13,687 nucleotides of DNA from an uncultured Propionibacteriaceae bacterium (GTDB taxonomy: Bacteria > Actinomycetota > Actinomycetes > Propionibacteriales > Propionibacteriaceae), in NCBI GenBank assembly GCA_938012815.1, contig CALLVV010000028.1, positions 1-13,687 on the forward strand, read 5' to 3'. The translations under genes were made by a program, and so were the position numbers. This document shows, one piece after another, positions 1-6,260 of this stretch (position 1 is the first letter of the stretch; each line of letters begins with the position of its first letter). The notes below the pieces were generated by a model. That model was not told the DNA's origin and did not search any database. It worked only from the letters and a program-made list of their open reading frames with translations.

Positions 1-1182
1 GCGGGCCCGCCACTGGGGGTCGGGCAGTTTCTCGATGATCCGCATGATGGCGGCCGCCAGAGAAGCGGGGGTGGGGCTGGCGAGTTCGGCGTTCACTCCC
101 GGCTCCAGCACCAGTTGCAGCTCCGGATCCACCGAGACGATCGGCAGGCCCGCCAGCGCGGCTTCATGCAGGACCAGGGCCTGGGTGTCGGTCTGGCTGG
201 GGAAGGCGTACAGGTCGCCCATCTCGTAGAACGCCCCCAGCGACTCGCGTTTCTGCTCGCCCGGCAGGATGATGTGGCCGCGGCGCCTGCCCGCGTCGAG
301 GACCTTCGCGATCTTCGGGTAGCGCTGCCAGTCGCCGACCACCATGAGCTGCGCATCCGGACGCTGAGCCGCGACGAGCTCGAACGCTTCACACAGCAGC
401 GGCAGCCCCTTCTCCGGGGCGATGCGACCCACATAGATCACCAGCGGGCCGGGGCCGCGCGGTACCGGTGCGGGGCCCGACGGCAGCGGATCGACTCCGT
501 TCGGCACCACCACCAGGTTCGCCTCCGGTGCCAGGGAAAGACAACGGGCGGCGGTCTTCGGTGACGGCGACGTCACCAGGTCCGCCGATTCCAGCATCTT
601 CTTGCACAACCCCAGCAGCGTCGCCGTGGAGCGGCCCCGGTCGGCGAACCGGACCGCCGCATCACGAAGGTCGTTGGAGTTGAGGATCTCCCCGTGGGTC
701 AGCCTCGCGAACGCCCGCACCACGCCGTGCAGCAACGGCAGGACCGCGGCGTAGTGGTCGGCGTAGGCGTCGAAGTCGGTGTGCCAGGTCATCAGCATCG
801 GCTTGTTCAGCCTCTTGGCCGCCCAGGTGCCGAGCACCCCGACGGTTCCCAGCCCGTGGACGTGGATCACGTCGGGATCGAGTTCCCCGATCTGCTCGAT
901 GGTGCGTTCGAAATGCCTGCCGTTGGCGACCCGCGTGGGCATGTTCGGCACCCGCACCGACGGCAGCCGCAACTCGACGCGGCCCTCCCGCCCCAGGTGC
1001 GGGTTCGGCCCCTTCGCCTTCGGTGCGACGACCACGACCTCGTGGCCGGCGTCGAGCAGATTGCCCTCCAGCTGTTGGACGGCGAACATCAGGCCGTTGC
1101 TGCCGGGACCGTAGTTGTCGGTGAACTGCGCAACCTTCAGGCGGCGTGGTGAGTGCTCGGGGTCTTCGGTCACTCTCGACAC
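1..1182 (-). CDS. GT4-family glycosyltransferase, 3' end cut by window edge
   Basis: Reading the minus strand down from about 1182 gives one open frame of roughly 390 residues to base 1, with no stop, so the C-terminus lies outside. It has the GT-B layout of GT4 enzymes. Counting from the GTG at 1173, the N-terminal half carries RLKVAQFTDNYGPGSNG (res 11-27), HVHG (104-107) and WHTDF (130-134). The nucleotide-sugar-binding half carries PNGVD (224-228), GRIAPEKG (249-256) and DTQALVLHEAALAGLP (329-344). The last segment is the EX7E motif, with Asp in place of the first Glu. GT4 enzymes of this type (PimB, MshA and glucosyl-diacylglycerol synthase relatives) transfer sugars from nucleotide donors to lipids or small acceptors at the cytoplasmic face; the acceptor here cannot be read. 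Starts at 1182, 1173 and 1203 (all GTG) are possible. A GGAGAG at 1201-1196 slightly favours 1182, but its spacing of about 13 nt is long. The family call is solid and the substrate is unknown. Confidence 0.88.
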   Translation of the reverse strand, partial: MSRVTEDPEHSPRRLKVAQFTDNYGPGSNGLMFAVQQLEGNLLDAGHEVVVVAPKAKGPNPHLGREGRVELRLPSVRVPNMPTRVANGRHFERTIEQIGELDPDVIHVHGLGTVGVLGTWAAKRLNKPMLMTWHTDFDAYADHYAAVLPLLHGVVRAFARLTHGEILNSNDLRDAAVRFADRGRSTATLLGLCKKMLESADLVTSPSPKTAARCLSLAPEANLVVVPNGVDPLPSGPAPVPRGPGPLVIYVGRIAPEKGLPLLCEAFELVAAQRPDAQLMVVGDWQRYPKIAKVLDAGRRRGHIILPGEQKRESLGAFYEMGDLYAFPSQTDTQALVLHEAALAGLPIVSVDPELQLVLEPGVNAELASPTPASLAAAIMRIIEKLPDPQWRAR

Positions 1183-1580
1183 TCTAGCCGAACCGCTCTC
1201 CACGTGGGTTTTCGCGCCCAGAGCGCCGTGGTGATGAAGGTCCGGGATCAGAACCGGGTCGTCGACCGCCACACCCCGTATTGCGGTCGGGGCTGATGTC
1301 GGCGGGGCCGAGCACGTGCTCGGGATCCGGGTTGTCGGGGCATTCGGGGGCGACATCTGGGGCTTTGGTGTGTACCCGAGCCGCCCAACCGTGGTCAGCG
1401 GGGTTTCCAGACCTGTCGTGACCCGGGTTACGGCAAGGAACCGGTCGAAGGCTTGCCACGAAAGCGCTTGACCTTGACGTTCCGTCAACGCCTTCACTGG
1501 CCACAGAGCACGGCGACAGGGGCCTGTGACTGGTCTGGAAGGGTGAAGGAGGAGCAGCTGACCACGGCTGCGATACGACG
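1183..1580. other. Intergenic spacer, about 400 bp, with a MerR-type promoter
   Basis: This stretch separates the divergent glycosyltransferase from the exporter operon. No convincing gene is visible. Open frames exist on both strands, but their translations look like random high-GC shadows and none has a good ribosome site at its start. What it does hold is the MerR-type operator/promoter at 1466-1498 and a strong Shine-Dalgarno sequence, AAGGAGGAG, at 1546-1554. That Shine-Dalgarno has no in-frame start at normal distance: the next ATG, at 1581, is 26 nt beyond it. It may be the relic of the start region of an older or longer gene. Confidence 0.6.
1466..1498 (+). promoter_or_regulatory. MerR-family operator with overlong-spacer promoter (exporter operon)
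   Basis: GCTTGACCTTGAC at 1466-1478 runs into the perfect inverted repeat TTGACG-TTC-CGTCAA (1474-1488). TTGACC at 1468-1473 is a near-consensus -35. A 19-bp spacer, typical of MerR-activated promoters, puts the -10 at TTCACT (1493-1498), which is weak (3 of 6). The dyad sits between the two elements, where a MerR dimer is known to bind and untwist DNA. It faces the stub and ABC operon, and the same 13-mer recurs at 5363-5351 beside merR. The structure is seen directly; control by the local merR product is inferred. Confidence 0.7.
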
Positions 1581-1820
1581 ATGGCAAACAATACTTATCT
1601 CTTCTCCGGACAGGGAGCCCAATACCCCGGGATGGGAAAAGAGCTGTGTCTCGACTCCCAGGTCGCGGCCCGCATCGCTCGGCTTCGGGGGACCCTCATG
1701 CAGCAGGCAGTCCCGCAGGGCGATGAGGTGGTGCTTCAAACGGTCAGGGACATCCTGGCCCGCATCCCAGTTCCAACCCAGCCCCTGTGCTGTTCCGCGT
1801 TAGAGGGAGAACATCGATGA
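1581..1820 (+). CDS. Truncated acyltransferase-like stub, translationally coupled to the ABC ATPase
   Basis: The 79-residue product opens with TYLFSGQGAQYPGMGKEL (res 5-22), the nucleotide-level hallmark of the first strand and oxyanion loop of FabD and polyketide-synthase acyltransferase domains (consensus FPGQGxQxxGMGxEL). LDSQVAARIARLRGTL (res 24-39) still resembles the next helix of PKS AT domains. After that the similarity ends, and the catalytic GHSxG serine motif and the rest of the roughly 300-residue fold are missing. It cannot be an active acyltransferase. Its TGA (1818-1820) overlaps the ATG of the ATPase gene (1817-1819), so it is placed as the first gene of the exporter operon. 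The start has no ribosome site at normal distance; AAGGAGG lies 28 nt upstream. It may be a decayed fragment of a biosynthetic gene whose product the exporter carries, or a retained small coupling ORF. The AT resemblance is clear by eye, while expression is uncertain. Confidence 0.5.
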   Translation: MANNTYLFSGQGAQYPGMGKELCLDSQVAARIARLRGTLMQQAVPQGDEVVLQTVRDILARIPVPTQPLCCSALEGEHR

Positions 1821-2839
1821 CTGTGTGTGAGAGTAACTACGAGAACGGCCCGGTTGCCGAGTTCCGGTCCGAGCCCCGTGCTGAACGTCATGGACCCGGG
1901 GCTGTCATCGAGACCCGGGGTCTGAGAAAGTCGTTCAAGAAGACCGCTGCTGTGAAGGGAGTGGATCTCACGATCTGCGAGGGCGACCTGTTCGGGTTGC
2001 TTGGCCCGAACGGTGCCGGTAAGTCGACCACCATCAACCTCATCCTGGGACTCCTGAAGCCCGATGGTGGCTCGGTGCAGGTCTTGGGGTGCGACGCGCA
2101 TCGCCTCACGGACGACGTCAAGCGTCAGATCGGCTATGTGCCGCAGGACATGGCCTTCTTCGAGGACCTTTCCGGTATCGACAATGTCACGTACTGGGGG
2201 AAGCTCAATGGGCTGCGTGGCGCGGCTCTCGTGGAGGCGGTACATGACGCCCTGGACTTCACAGGTTTGTGGGATCGCCGCAAGGACAAGGCGAAGAACT
2301 ATTCGGGCGGGATGCAGCGTCGACTCAACATCTCGTGCGCGATCGTGCACAACCCGTCGGTCCTGATCATGGATGAGCCGACCGTTGGTGTTGATCCGCA
2401 GTCCCGCAACGCGATCCTCGAGTCGGTCAAGGCCTTGGCCGATGGCGGGACGACGGTCGTGTACACGTCGCACTACATGGAGGAGATCGAGGCTCTCTGC
2501 GACAAGGTGGCCATCATGGATCATGGCGAGGTCATCGCCTCGGGTGGTCTCCAGGAGGTTGTTGACCAGCACACCGACGAGCGGGTCGTCGAGATCACCC
2601 TGGCTTCCGCCCGGGATGCGGCCGAGGCCGCGGTGCGCCTTGAGGCTCCTGGCCTGACCAGTGACCGCATCGAGGTCGATGGGGTCAAGGTGCGGGCACA
2701 TCTGGACAAGGGTGCCGACTTCGCCGAGTTTGCGCGATGCGTGCTGGCGACCAGTCCCAATGTCGCTGGCCTCAGCGAGGTGCGGGTGTCGCTCGAGGCT
2801 GTGTTCCTGAACCTGACCGGCAAGACCCTGCGCGATTGA
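1817..2839 (+). CDS. ABC exporter ATP-binding protein (drug/metabolite efflux type)
   Basis: This 340-residue cytoplasmic ATPase powers the two permeases encoded next. From ATG 1817, Walker A is GPNGAGKST (63-71), the Q-loop is Q110 in YVPQD, the signature is YSGGMQRR (162-169), Walker B is VLIMDEP (182-188) and the switch histidine is H219 in TSHYMEE. These are the features of the DrrA/CcmA/NatA-like class. A C-terminal extension of about 100 residues (from ~240) ends in EVRVSLEAVFLNLTGKTLRD, usual for ABC-2 exporter ATPases. The start is decided by AGGGAG at 1804-1809, 7 nt before the ATG; an upstream in-frame start at 1787 has no such site. It overlaps the preceding stub by 4 nt and is followed after 23 nt by the first permease. 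Codons are less G/C-biased than in the flanking genes, suggesting acquisition. The substrate is unknown. Confidence 0.93.
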   Translation: MTVCESNYENGPVAEFRSEPRAERHGPGAVIETRGLRKSFKKTAAVKGVDLTICEGDLFGLLGPNGAGKSTTINLILGLLKPDGGSVQVLGCDAHRLTDDVKRQIGYVPQDMAFFEDLSGIDNVTYWGKLNGLRGAALVEAVHDALDFTGLWDRRKDKAKNYSGGMQRRLNISCAIVHNPSVLIMDEPTVGVDPQSRNAILESVKALADGGTTVVYTSHYMEEIEALCDKVAIMDHGEVIASGGLQEVVDQHTDERVVEITLASARDAAEAAVRLEAPGLTSDRIEVDGVKVRAHLDKGADFAEFARCVLATSPNVAGLSEVRVSLEAVFLNLTGKTLRD

Positions 2840-2862
2840 GAATCATCGAGAGGATCTGACTG

Positions 2863-4011
2863 ATGTACCTGTTACTGACACAGTTTCTGTACTCGTTGAA
2901 ATCGGTATGGATGGATAAGAAACCTATTCTGTTCCGTCTCGGGGTTTTTGTCCTCATGACGTTCATCCTCGGCAGTGCATTCAATTCTTCCTTCAGCAAG
3001 AAGGACATCGACCCGGTGAAGATCGGCTACTACTCCCAGGACGTCGGTGATGGAGGTCAGGAGTACTTCACCCAACTCACATCTATTCAGGGTTTTGAAG
3101 GGATAGCCACCTTCACAAAACTCGACAGCTTCGAGGCCGGACAGCAGAAGGTCGAGGACGGGGAGCTCGGCGCGATGCTCTACATCGGCAAGGACTTCTC
3201 CGACAATCTTGCCGCCGCCGATGGCCGAGGCACCGTAGAGGTGTACATGAAGAAGTACTCGGGGATCAACTATCCCGTGGTGAGTTCCGTCGTCGACAGC
3301 TTCAACAGTGGCGCCAACACCGCGTGGGCCATCAAGTCCATCGGAACTGCTGGGGGCGACGCCTCCTCAGGGAACGTTGGAACCAGTCAGGGTGTCGAAC
3401 TGCACGATGTCACCTCGTCGCGGAACCTCACGGGGTTCAGCTACTACGCCGTGGGTATGTTGTTGTTCCTCTTGCTGTACGGCACGGAATACGGCAGCTT
3501 CGGCGGCATGCACGAGGATTTCCTTGGTGTTGTCGGCAAACGCACCCGCCTGACCTTGGTCAAGCCGTGGCAGCAGTACCTCGGCAAACTCTTGGCCTTC
3601 AGCCTCGTCCCGTTCACGCAGGGCGCCATCTACATCGGCGTCATGAGCCAGTTCTTCGGCGTCGACTGGGGCCAGAACCTGCCCCTGACCTTGGCCTTCG
3701 TCTACGTCTTCGGAGTCCTGGCCATCGCCCTCGGCATGACCGTCATGACGATGACGCGCAGCGAGCGAAAGACCAAGGGATTGCTGCAGGTCGCCATCCT
3801 CGGCTCCACGTTCCTGGCCGGTGGTTTCGTCGTGGCGAAGTTTGGTCCGCTGGAACTGATCTCCCCCAGCTACTACGCCCGTGAGGGTCTGTTCGGCCTG
3901 ATGTTCGGGGAGACCACACGCAATGCCCTCAACTACCTCGGCATCCTCGGGGCGATCACCGTCGTCCTGGCGGCGCTGAGCATGGTCGGTGCGAGAAGGA
4001 GACTGGCATGA
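2863..4011 (+). CDS. ABC-2 type exporter permease, first subunit
   Basis: A 382-residue integral membrane protein with the ABC2_membrane_3 plan. There is one N-terminal membrane helix (about res 22-41, PILFRLGVFVLMTFILGS just before an FNSSF turn), a large extracytoplasmic domain (about 45-185), then five helices. These lie near 190-210 (SYYAVGMLLFLLLYG), 240-262, 270-292 (ending ALGMTVM), 306-325 and 356-377. Such subunits pair with a second permease and two ATPase copies to move drugs, lipids or peptides out of the cell. GAGAGGA at 2848-2854 is a good ribosome site 8 nt before the ATG. It ends in an ATGA overlap (4008-4011) with the second permease. The first ~250 bp are distinctly A/T-richer than neighbouring DNA. 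Family is confident; the cargo cannot be read. Confidence 0.9.
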   Translation: MYLLLTQFLYSLKSVWMDKKPILFRLGVFVLMTFILGSAFNSSFSKKDIDPVKIGYYSQDVGDGGQEYFTQLTSIQGFEGIATFTKLDSFEAGQQKVEDGELGAMLYIGKDFSDNLAAADGRGTVEVYMKKYSGINYPVVSSVVDSFNSGANTAWAIKSIGTAGGDASSGNVGTSQGVELHDVTSSRNLTGFSYYAVGMLLFLLLYGTEYGSFGGMHEDFLGVVGKRTRLTLVKPWQQYLGKLLAFSLVPFTQGAIYIGVMSQFFGVDWGQNLPLTLAFVYVFGVLAIALGMTVMTMTRSERKTKGLLQVAILGSTFLAGGFVVAKFGPLELISPSYYAREGLFGLMFGETTRNALNYLGILGAITVVLAALSMVGARRRLA

Positions 4012-5126
4012 CCATCATCCTGAACAACTTCAAGCGGCTTCTCGGGAAACGATCCAGTTGGGTCTTCCTGCTGCTGATTCCCGTGCTGCTCAACGTCTTC
4101 ATCGTGAAGGTGACGACCCAACAACCAAAGTGGTCCATCGGCGTCCTCGATCAGGACCAGACTCAGCTGACGCAGCAGTTCATGGACAACTTCGCCGGTG
4201 ATTCGAAGGTCGTCAAGATCGATGCCGGGACCGACATCCAGCAGGGCATTGTCGGCTCAAACTATGATGTGGCCGTTGTCTTTGACAAGGGCTACACGGG
4301 CAAGGTCATCGCCGGCGAGCCTGCCCGGGCCCAGCTGTACGTTCAGAGCGGGACCAACCAGACTCAGTCCATCAGGGTCCGCATTGACACCTACCTGAGC
4401 AGCGTCCAGAGCATCGGCAATGCCGCTGCGGGCGATCAGAAGGCCTTCTACTCCGGCATGGACTCTTTCGTGAAGAACAAGTTCTCCAGCGACTACCGCA
4501 ACTTTTCCAGCGCTGCGGCGGAGGACTCCAGCAAGACCATGACGACGCTCGGCTACTTGGCGTTCTCGATGCTCCTGATGATGACCGCCGGTGCGTCACT
4601 GCTGCTGCAGGACCGCGTCCGCGGCATCTACGATCGGGTCACGCTGTCTGGAACTTCGCGTCTGTCCTACTTCGGGCAGTACATTGCGTCCCTGTTTGCG
4701 ATCACGATGATTCAGCTCATGGCGGTCATGGAGATGCTGCCGAAGATGGCGGGGGTCTCCTACGGCGACCACATCCAGGAGACCGCCATCGTCGGGTTGT
4801 CGGCAGCGTTCGGTCTGTTCTGCGTGGCCAAGGCCATGCTGGTGTTCCGGTTCGTGAAGAACGAACTCATGGGCAGCGCCATCAACACGCTCATCGACAT
4901 CCCGATGGTGATGCTGGCTGGTGCCCTGTGGCCACGCGAGCTGATGCCCGAGGCGCTTCAGAGGATTGGCGAATTCCTACCCGTGTACTGGTATCTCGAC
5001 GGGGCCGAGGCCGTCATGAACACCGGCGCCATCGGCGCGGCGCTACCTGCGATCGGGCTCCTCGTGGGCATCTCTGCTGTCCTGTTCGGCGTGACGGTGG
5101 CCGTCAGGACCGAAAGGCATCGGTGA
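4008..5126 (+). CDS. ABC-2 type exporter permease, second subunit
   Basis: A 372-residue partner of the preceding permease with the same architecture. It has an N-terminal helix (about 17-36, SSWVFLLLIPVLLNVFIV), an extracytoplasmic domain to about residue 180, then five hydrophobic segments beginning with LGYLAFSMLLMMTAGASLLL and ending with ALPAIGLLVGISAVLFGVTV. The segment DIPMVMLAGALWPRELMPE matches the conserved loop before the last helix of ABC-2 permeases. The product resembles its neighbour in layout but not closely in sequence, so the pair forms a heterodimeric channel driven by the ATPase encoded at 1817-2839. Translation is coupled by the ATGA overlap. No further gene in the same direction follows before the convergent merR. 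Confidence 0.9.
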   Translation: MTIILNNFKRLLGKRSSWVFLLLIPVLLNVFIVKVTTQQPKWSIGVLDQDQTQLTQQFMDNFAGDSKVVKIDAGTDIQQGIVGSNYDVAVVFDKGYTGKVIAGEPARAQLYVQSGTNQTQSIRVRIDTYLSSVQSIGNAAAGDQKAFYSGMDSFVKNKFSSDYRNFSSAAAEDSSKTMTTLGYLAFSMLLMMTAGASLLLQDRVRGIYDRVTLSGTSRLSYFGQYIASLFAITMIQLMAVMEMLPKMAGVSYGDHIQETAIVGLSAAFGLFCVAKAMLVFRFVKNELMGSAINTLIDIPMVMLAGALWPRELMPEALQRIGEFLPVYWYLDGAEAVMNTGAIGAALPAIGLLVGISAVLFGVTVAVRTERHR

Positions 5127-5259
5127 CGGCATGGAGAGTTCAACATCTCCCATTCTGCTGAGCTCTGTGCCTTGCGGGATAGCTCTCAAACCGCCGCGCA
5201 TCCGAGAGCCCCTTCCGCCGGCTGCGCGAGCCTTTTCTTCGACGATGAAGCCTGTGTCG

Positions 5260-5279
5260 ATGCAGCTCCGGAGCTGCAT
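5260..5279. repeat. Perfect 20-bp palindrome
   Basis: ATGCAGCTCCGGAGCTGCAT is identical on both strands; the flanking bases break the symmetry. It could fold in RNA as an 8-bp stem with a 4-nt loop, but no T-tract follows on either strand, so it is not a classical terminator. A protein-binding site or a chance palindrome are both possible. It lies downstream of the leftward promoter at 5363-5331. Confidence 0.75.
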
Positions 5280-5330
5280 GAAACCACGCTCCCGGAGCCC
5301 GCCGACTTGGCCTATGATCTCTTGGAATCG

Positions 5331-5363
5331 ATTCAAGATGCTGACGTAGTGTCAAGGTCAAGC
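5331..5363 (-). promoter_or_regulatory. Second MerR-family operator/promoter, pointing left
   Basis: On the minus strand, 5363-5351 reads GCTTGACCTTGAC, identical to the 13-mer at 1466-1478. It continues ACTACGTCAG, making an imperfect dyad TTGAC-ACTAC-GTCAg. TTGACC (5361-5356) is a near-consensus -35, and a 19-bp spacer leads to TTGAAT (5336-5331), a 4-of-6 -10 element. The long spacer with a dyad inside it is the defining arrangement of MerR-regulated promoters. It lies 38 bp downstream of the merR stop, not upstream of the gene, and would transcribe into the spacer and antisense to the second permease gene. What it serves is unknown. Confidence 0.65.
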
Positions 5364-5401
5364 CCTGGGTGTGACGTTACGCCATTTGGGCTTGAAGGGG
5401 G

Positions 5402-6169
5402 TTATGCGGACCCGCCCTCCGCTGACCTCAACCGCTCCCGGGCGGCAGCTATCACGGCGAGCTGGGCCTCGTTGTAGGTGAACTCCTCCATGGCGGAGTT
5501 GAGGTCGACTGTCTTCTTGCTCATCGGTGGAAACTCCGCGAGGATCGGGCCAAGGACCCTGACGTAGTCGTCGACCAGCACCGCGATCTCTTCTGGGGAG
5601 GCATCCGGTTCAAGGGATTCCAGTCGTGCATCCAGCTCCCGGAGCTCTCGGAACCCCGGATCGTCATGTTTCTCGATGGTAGCCCGGGTGAGCGTCTCGC
5701 ACTTGAGGCGTTCGCGCTCATCTGCGAACGCCGCGATCAACTCAAGCCGAAGTTTCAAGCGGTCCTCCTCCGCAAGCTTGTGATGTGTCTCGGCCCAGGC
5801 ACGCTCCAGATCAGCGAATTCGATGGCAACGTCGAGTGGGGCTTGGGCGTTTTGGATCTCCTCGATTTTGGTCCGCTTTTCCTGGAGTTCATCGATCTGC
5901 TGGGCGAGGAGCTGTTTTTGCGCGTCCAAGGCCGCTGCGGCTTCAGGGCCCGTTGGATCGTCCATGATCTGACGCACGTGCTGAAGGCTGAACCCGAGCC
6001 CCGTCAACCGCTTGATCCGGATCAGGTCGATGATGTCCATGACGGTGAACAGGCGGTAGTTCCCGGAGGTTCGCTCCGCTTTGGGCAGGAGGCCGATGCT
6101 CTCGTAGTAGCGCAGGGTGCGTGGGGTGAGGCCGACCATGCGGGCGGCTTCCTTGATCGAGAAATCCAT
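5402..6169 (-). CDS. MerR-family transcriptional regulator
   Basis: A 255-residue regulator. Residues 3-70 are a MerR winged helix-turn-helix, with SIKEAARMVGLTPRTLRYYE followed by a wing ending GNYRLFT and the second helix pair ending FSLQHVRQIMDD. A charged coiled-coil suited to dimerisation follows (about 80-110, KQLLAQQIDELQEKRTKIEE). The C-terminal ~140 residues are mostly helical and acidic. There is a single Cys (in LKCETL), so the metal-binding loop of MerR/CueR/ZntR is absent and a small organic effector is more likely. The start is ATG 6169, supported by GGAGAAGGGG about 8 nt upstream; the frame is open to 6289, but those extra 40 residues are low-complexity. Neighbouring exporter genes and two MerR-type operators suggest it controls that exporter. 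It lies 91 bp after gltS on the same strand, with no clear promoter of its own. Confidence 0.9.
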   Translation of the reverse strand: MDFSIKEAARMVGLTPRTLRYYESIGLLPKAERTSGNYRLFTVMDIIDLIRIKRLTGLGFSLQHVRQIMDDPTGPEAAAALDAQKQLLAQQIDELQEKRTKIEEIQNAQAPLDVAIEFADLERAWAETHHKLAEEDRLKLRLELIAAFADERERLKCETLTRATIEKHDDPGFRELRELDARLESLEPDASPEEIAVLVDDYVRVLGPILAEFPPMSKKTVDLNSAMEEFTYNEAQLAVIAAARERLRSAEGGSA

Positions 6170-6260
6170 CCGTGCGCCCCTTCTCCGTTGTGGCGGCTGC
6201 CCGAAGTCTATCGGCGGAGGCGCAGAGCAGTGAGCTCCGAGGTGGGGGTGCCCGGTCCTG

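Larger units (their letters stand above)
5127..5401. other. Spacer between exporter operon and merR
   Basis: This 275-bp gap between the convergent exporter operon and merR has no confident gene. It contains a weak candidate terminator for the exporter operon (GGCT-GCGCG-AGCC followed by TTTTCTT, about 5219-5239), a perfect palindrome (5260-5279), and an intact MerR-type promoter pointing left (5363-5331). A minus-strand frame starting at the ATG at 5279, inside the palindrome, gives about 78 residues (MQLRSCIDTGFIVEEKARAA...) that run antisense into the end of the second permease gene. It resembles nothing recognised and is not called as a gene. GC is lower than in regions to the right, in keeping with the exporter block. 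Confidence 0.55.

Noticed and set aside
1184..1591. A 135-codon minus-strand frame in the spacer, possibly a small gene or transposase remnant.
   Set aside because: No recognised motif, no ribosome site at its start, Pro/Arg/Ser-rich random-looking sequence, and it overlaps the MerR operator.
1736..2701. A 321-codon minus-strand frame opposite the ABC ATPase gene.
   Set aside because: The plus strand holds all ABC motifs in order; the antisense product is a composition artefact.
5219..5239. A possible rho-independent terminator for the exporter operon (GGCT/AGCC stem then TTTTCTT).
   Set aside because: The stem is only 4 bp, too weak to call; it is mentioned only within the spacer entry.
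5131..5349. A 72-codon plus-strand frame starting 4 bp after the second permease stop.
   Set aside because: No ribosome site, Ser/Pro/Arg-rich translation without family resemblance, and it reads through the palindrome and the opposite promoter.
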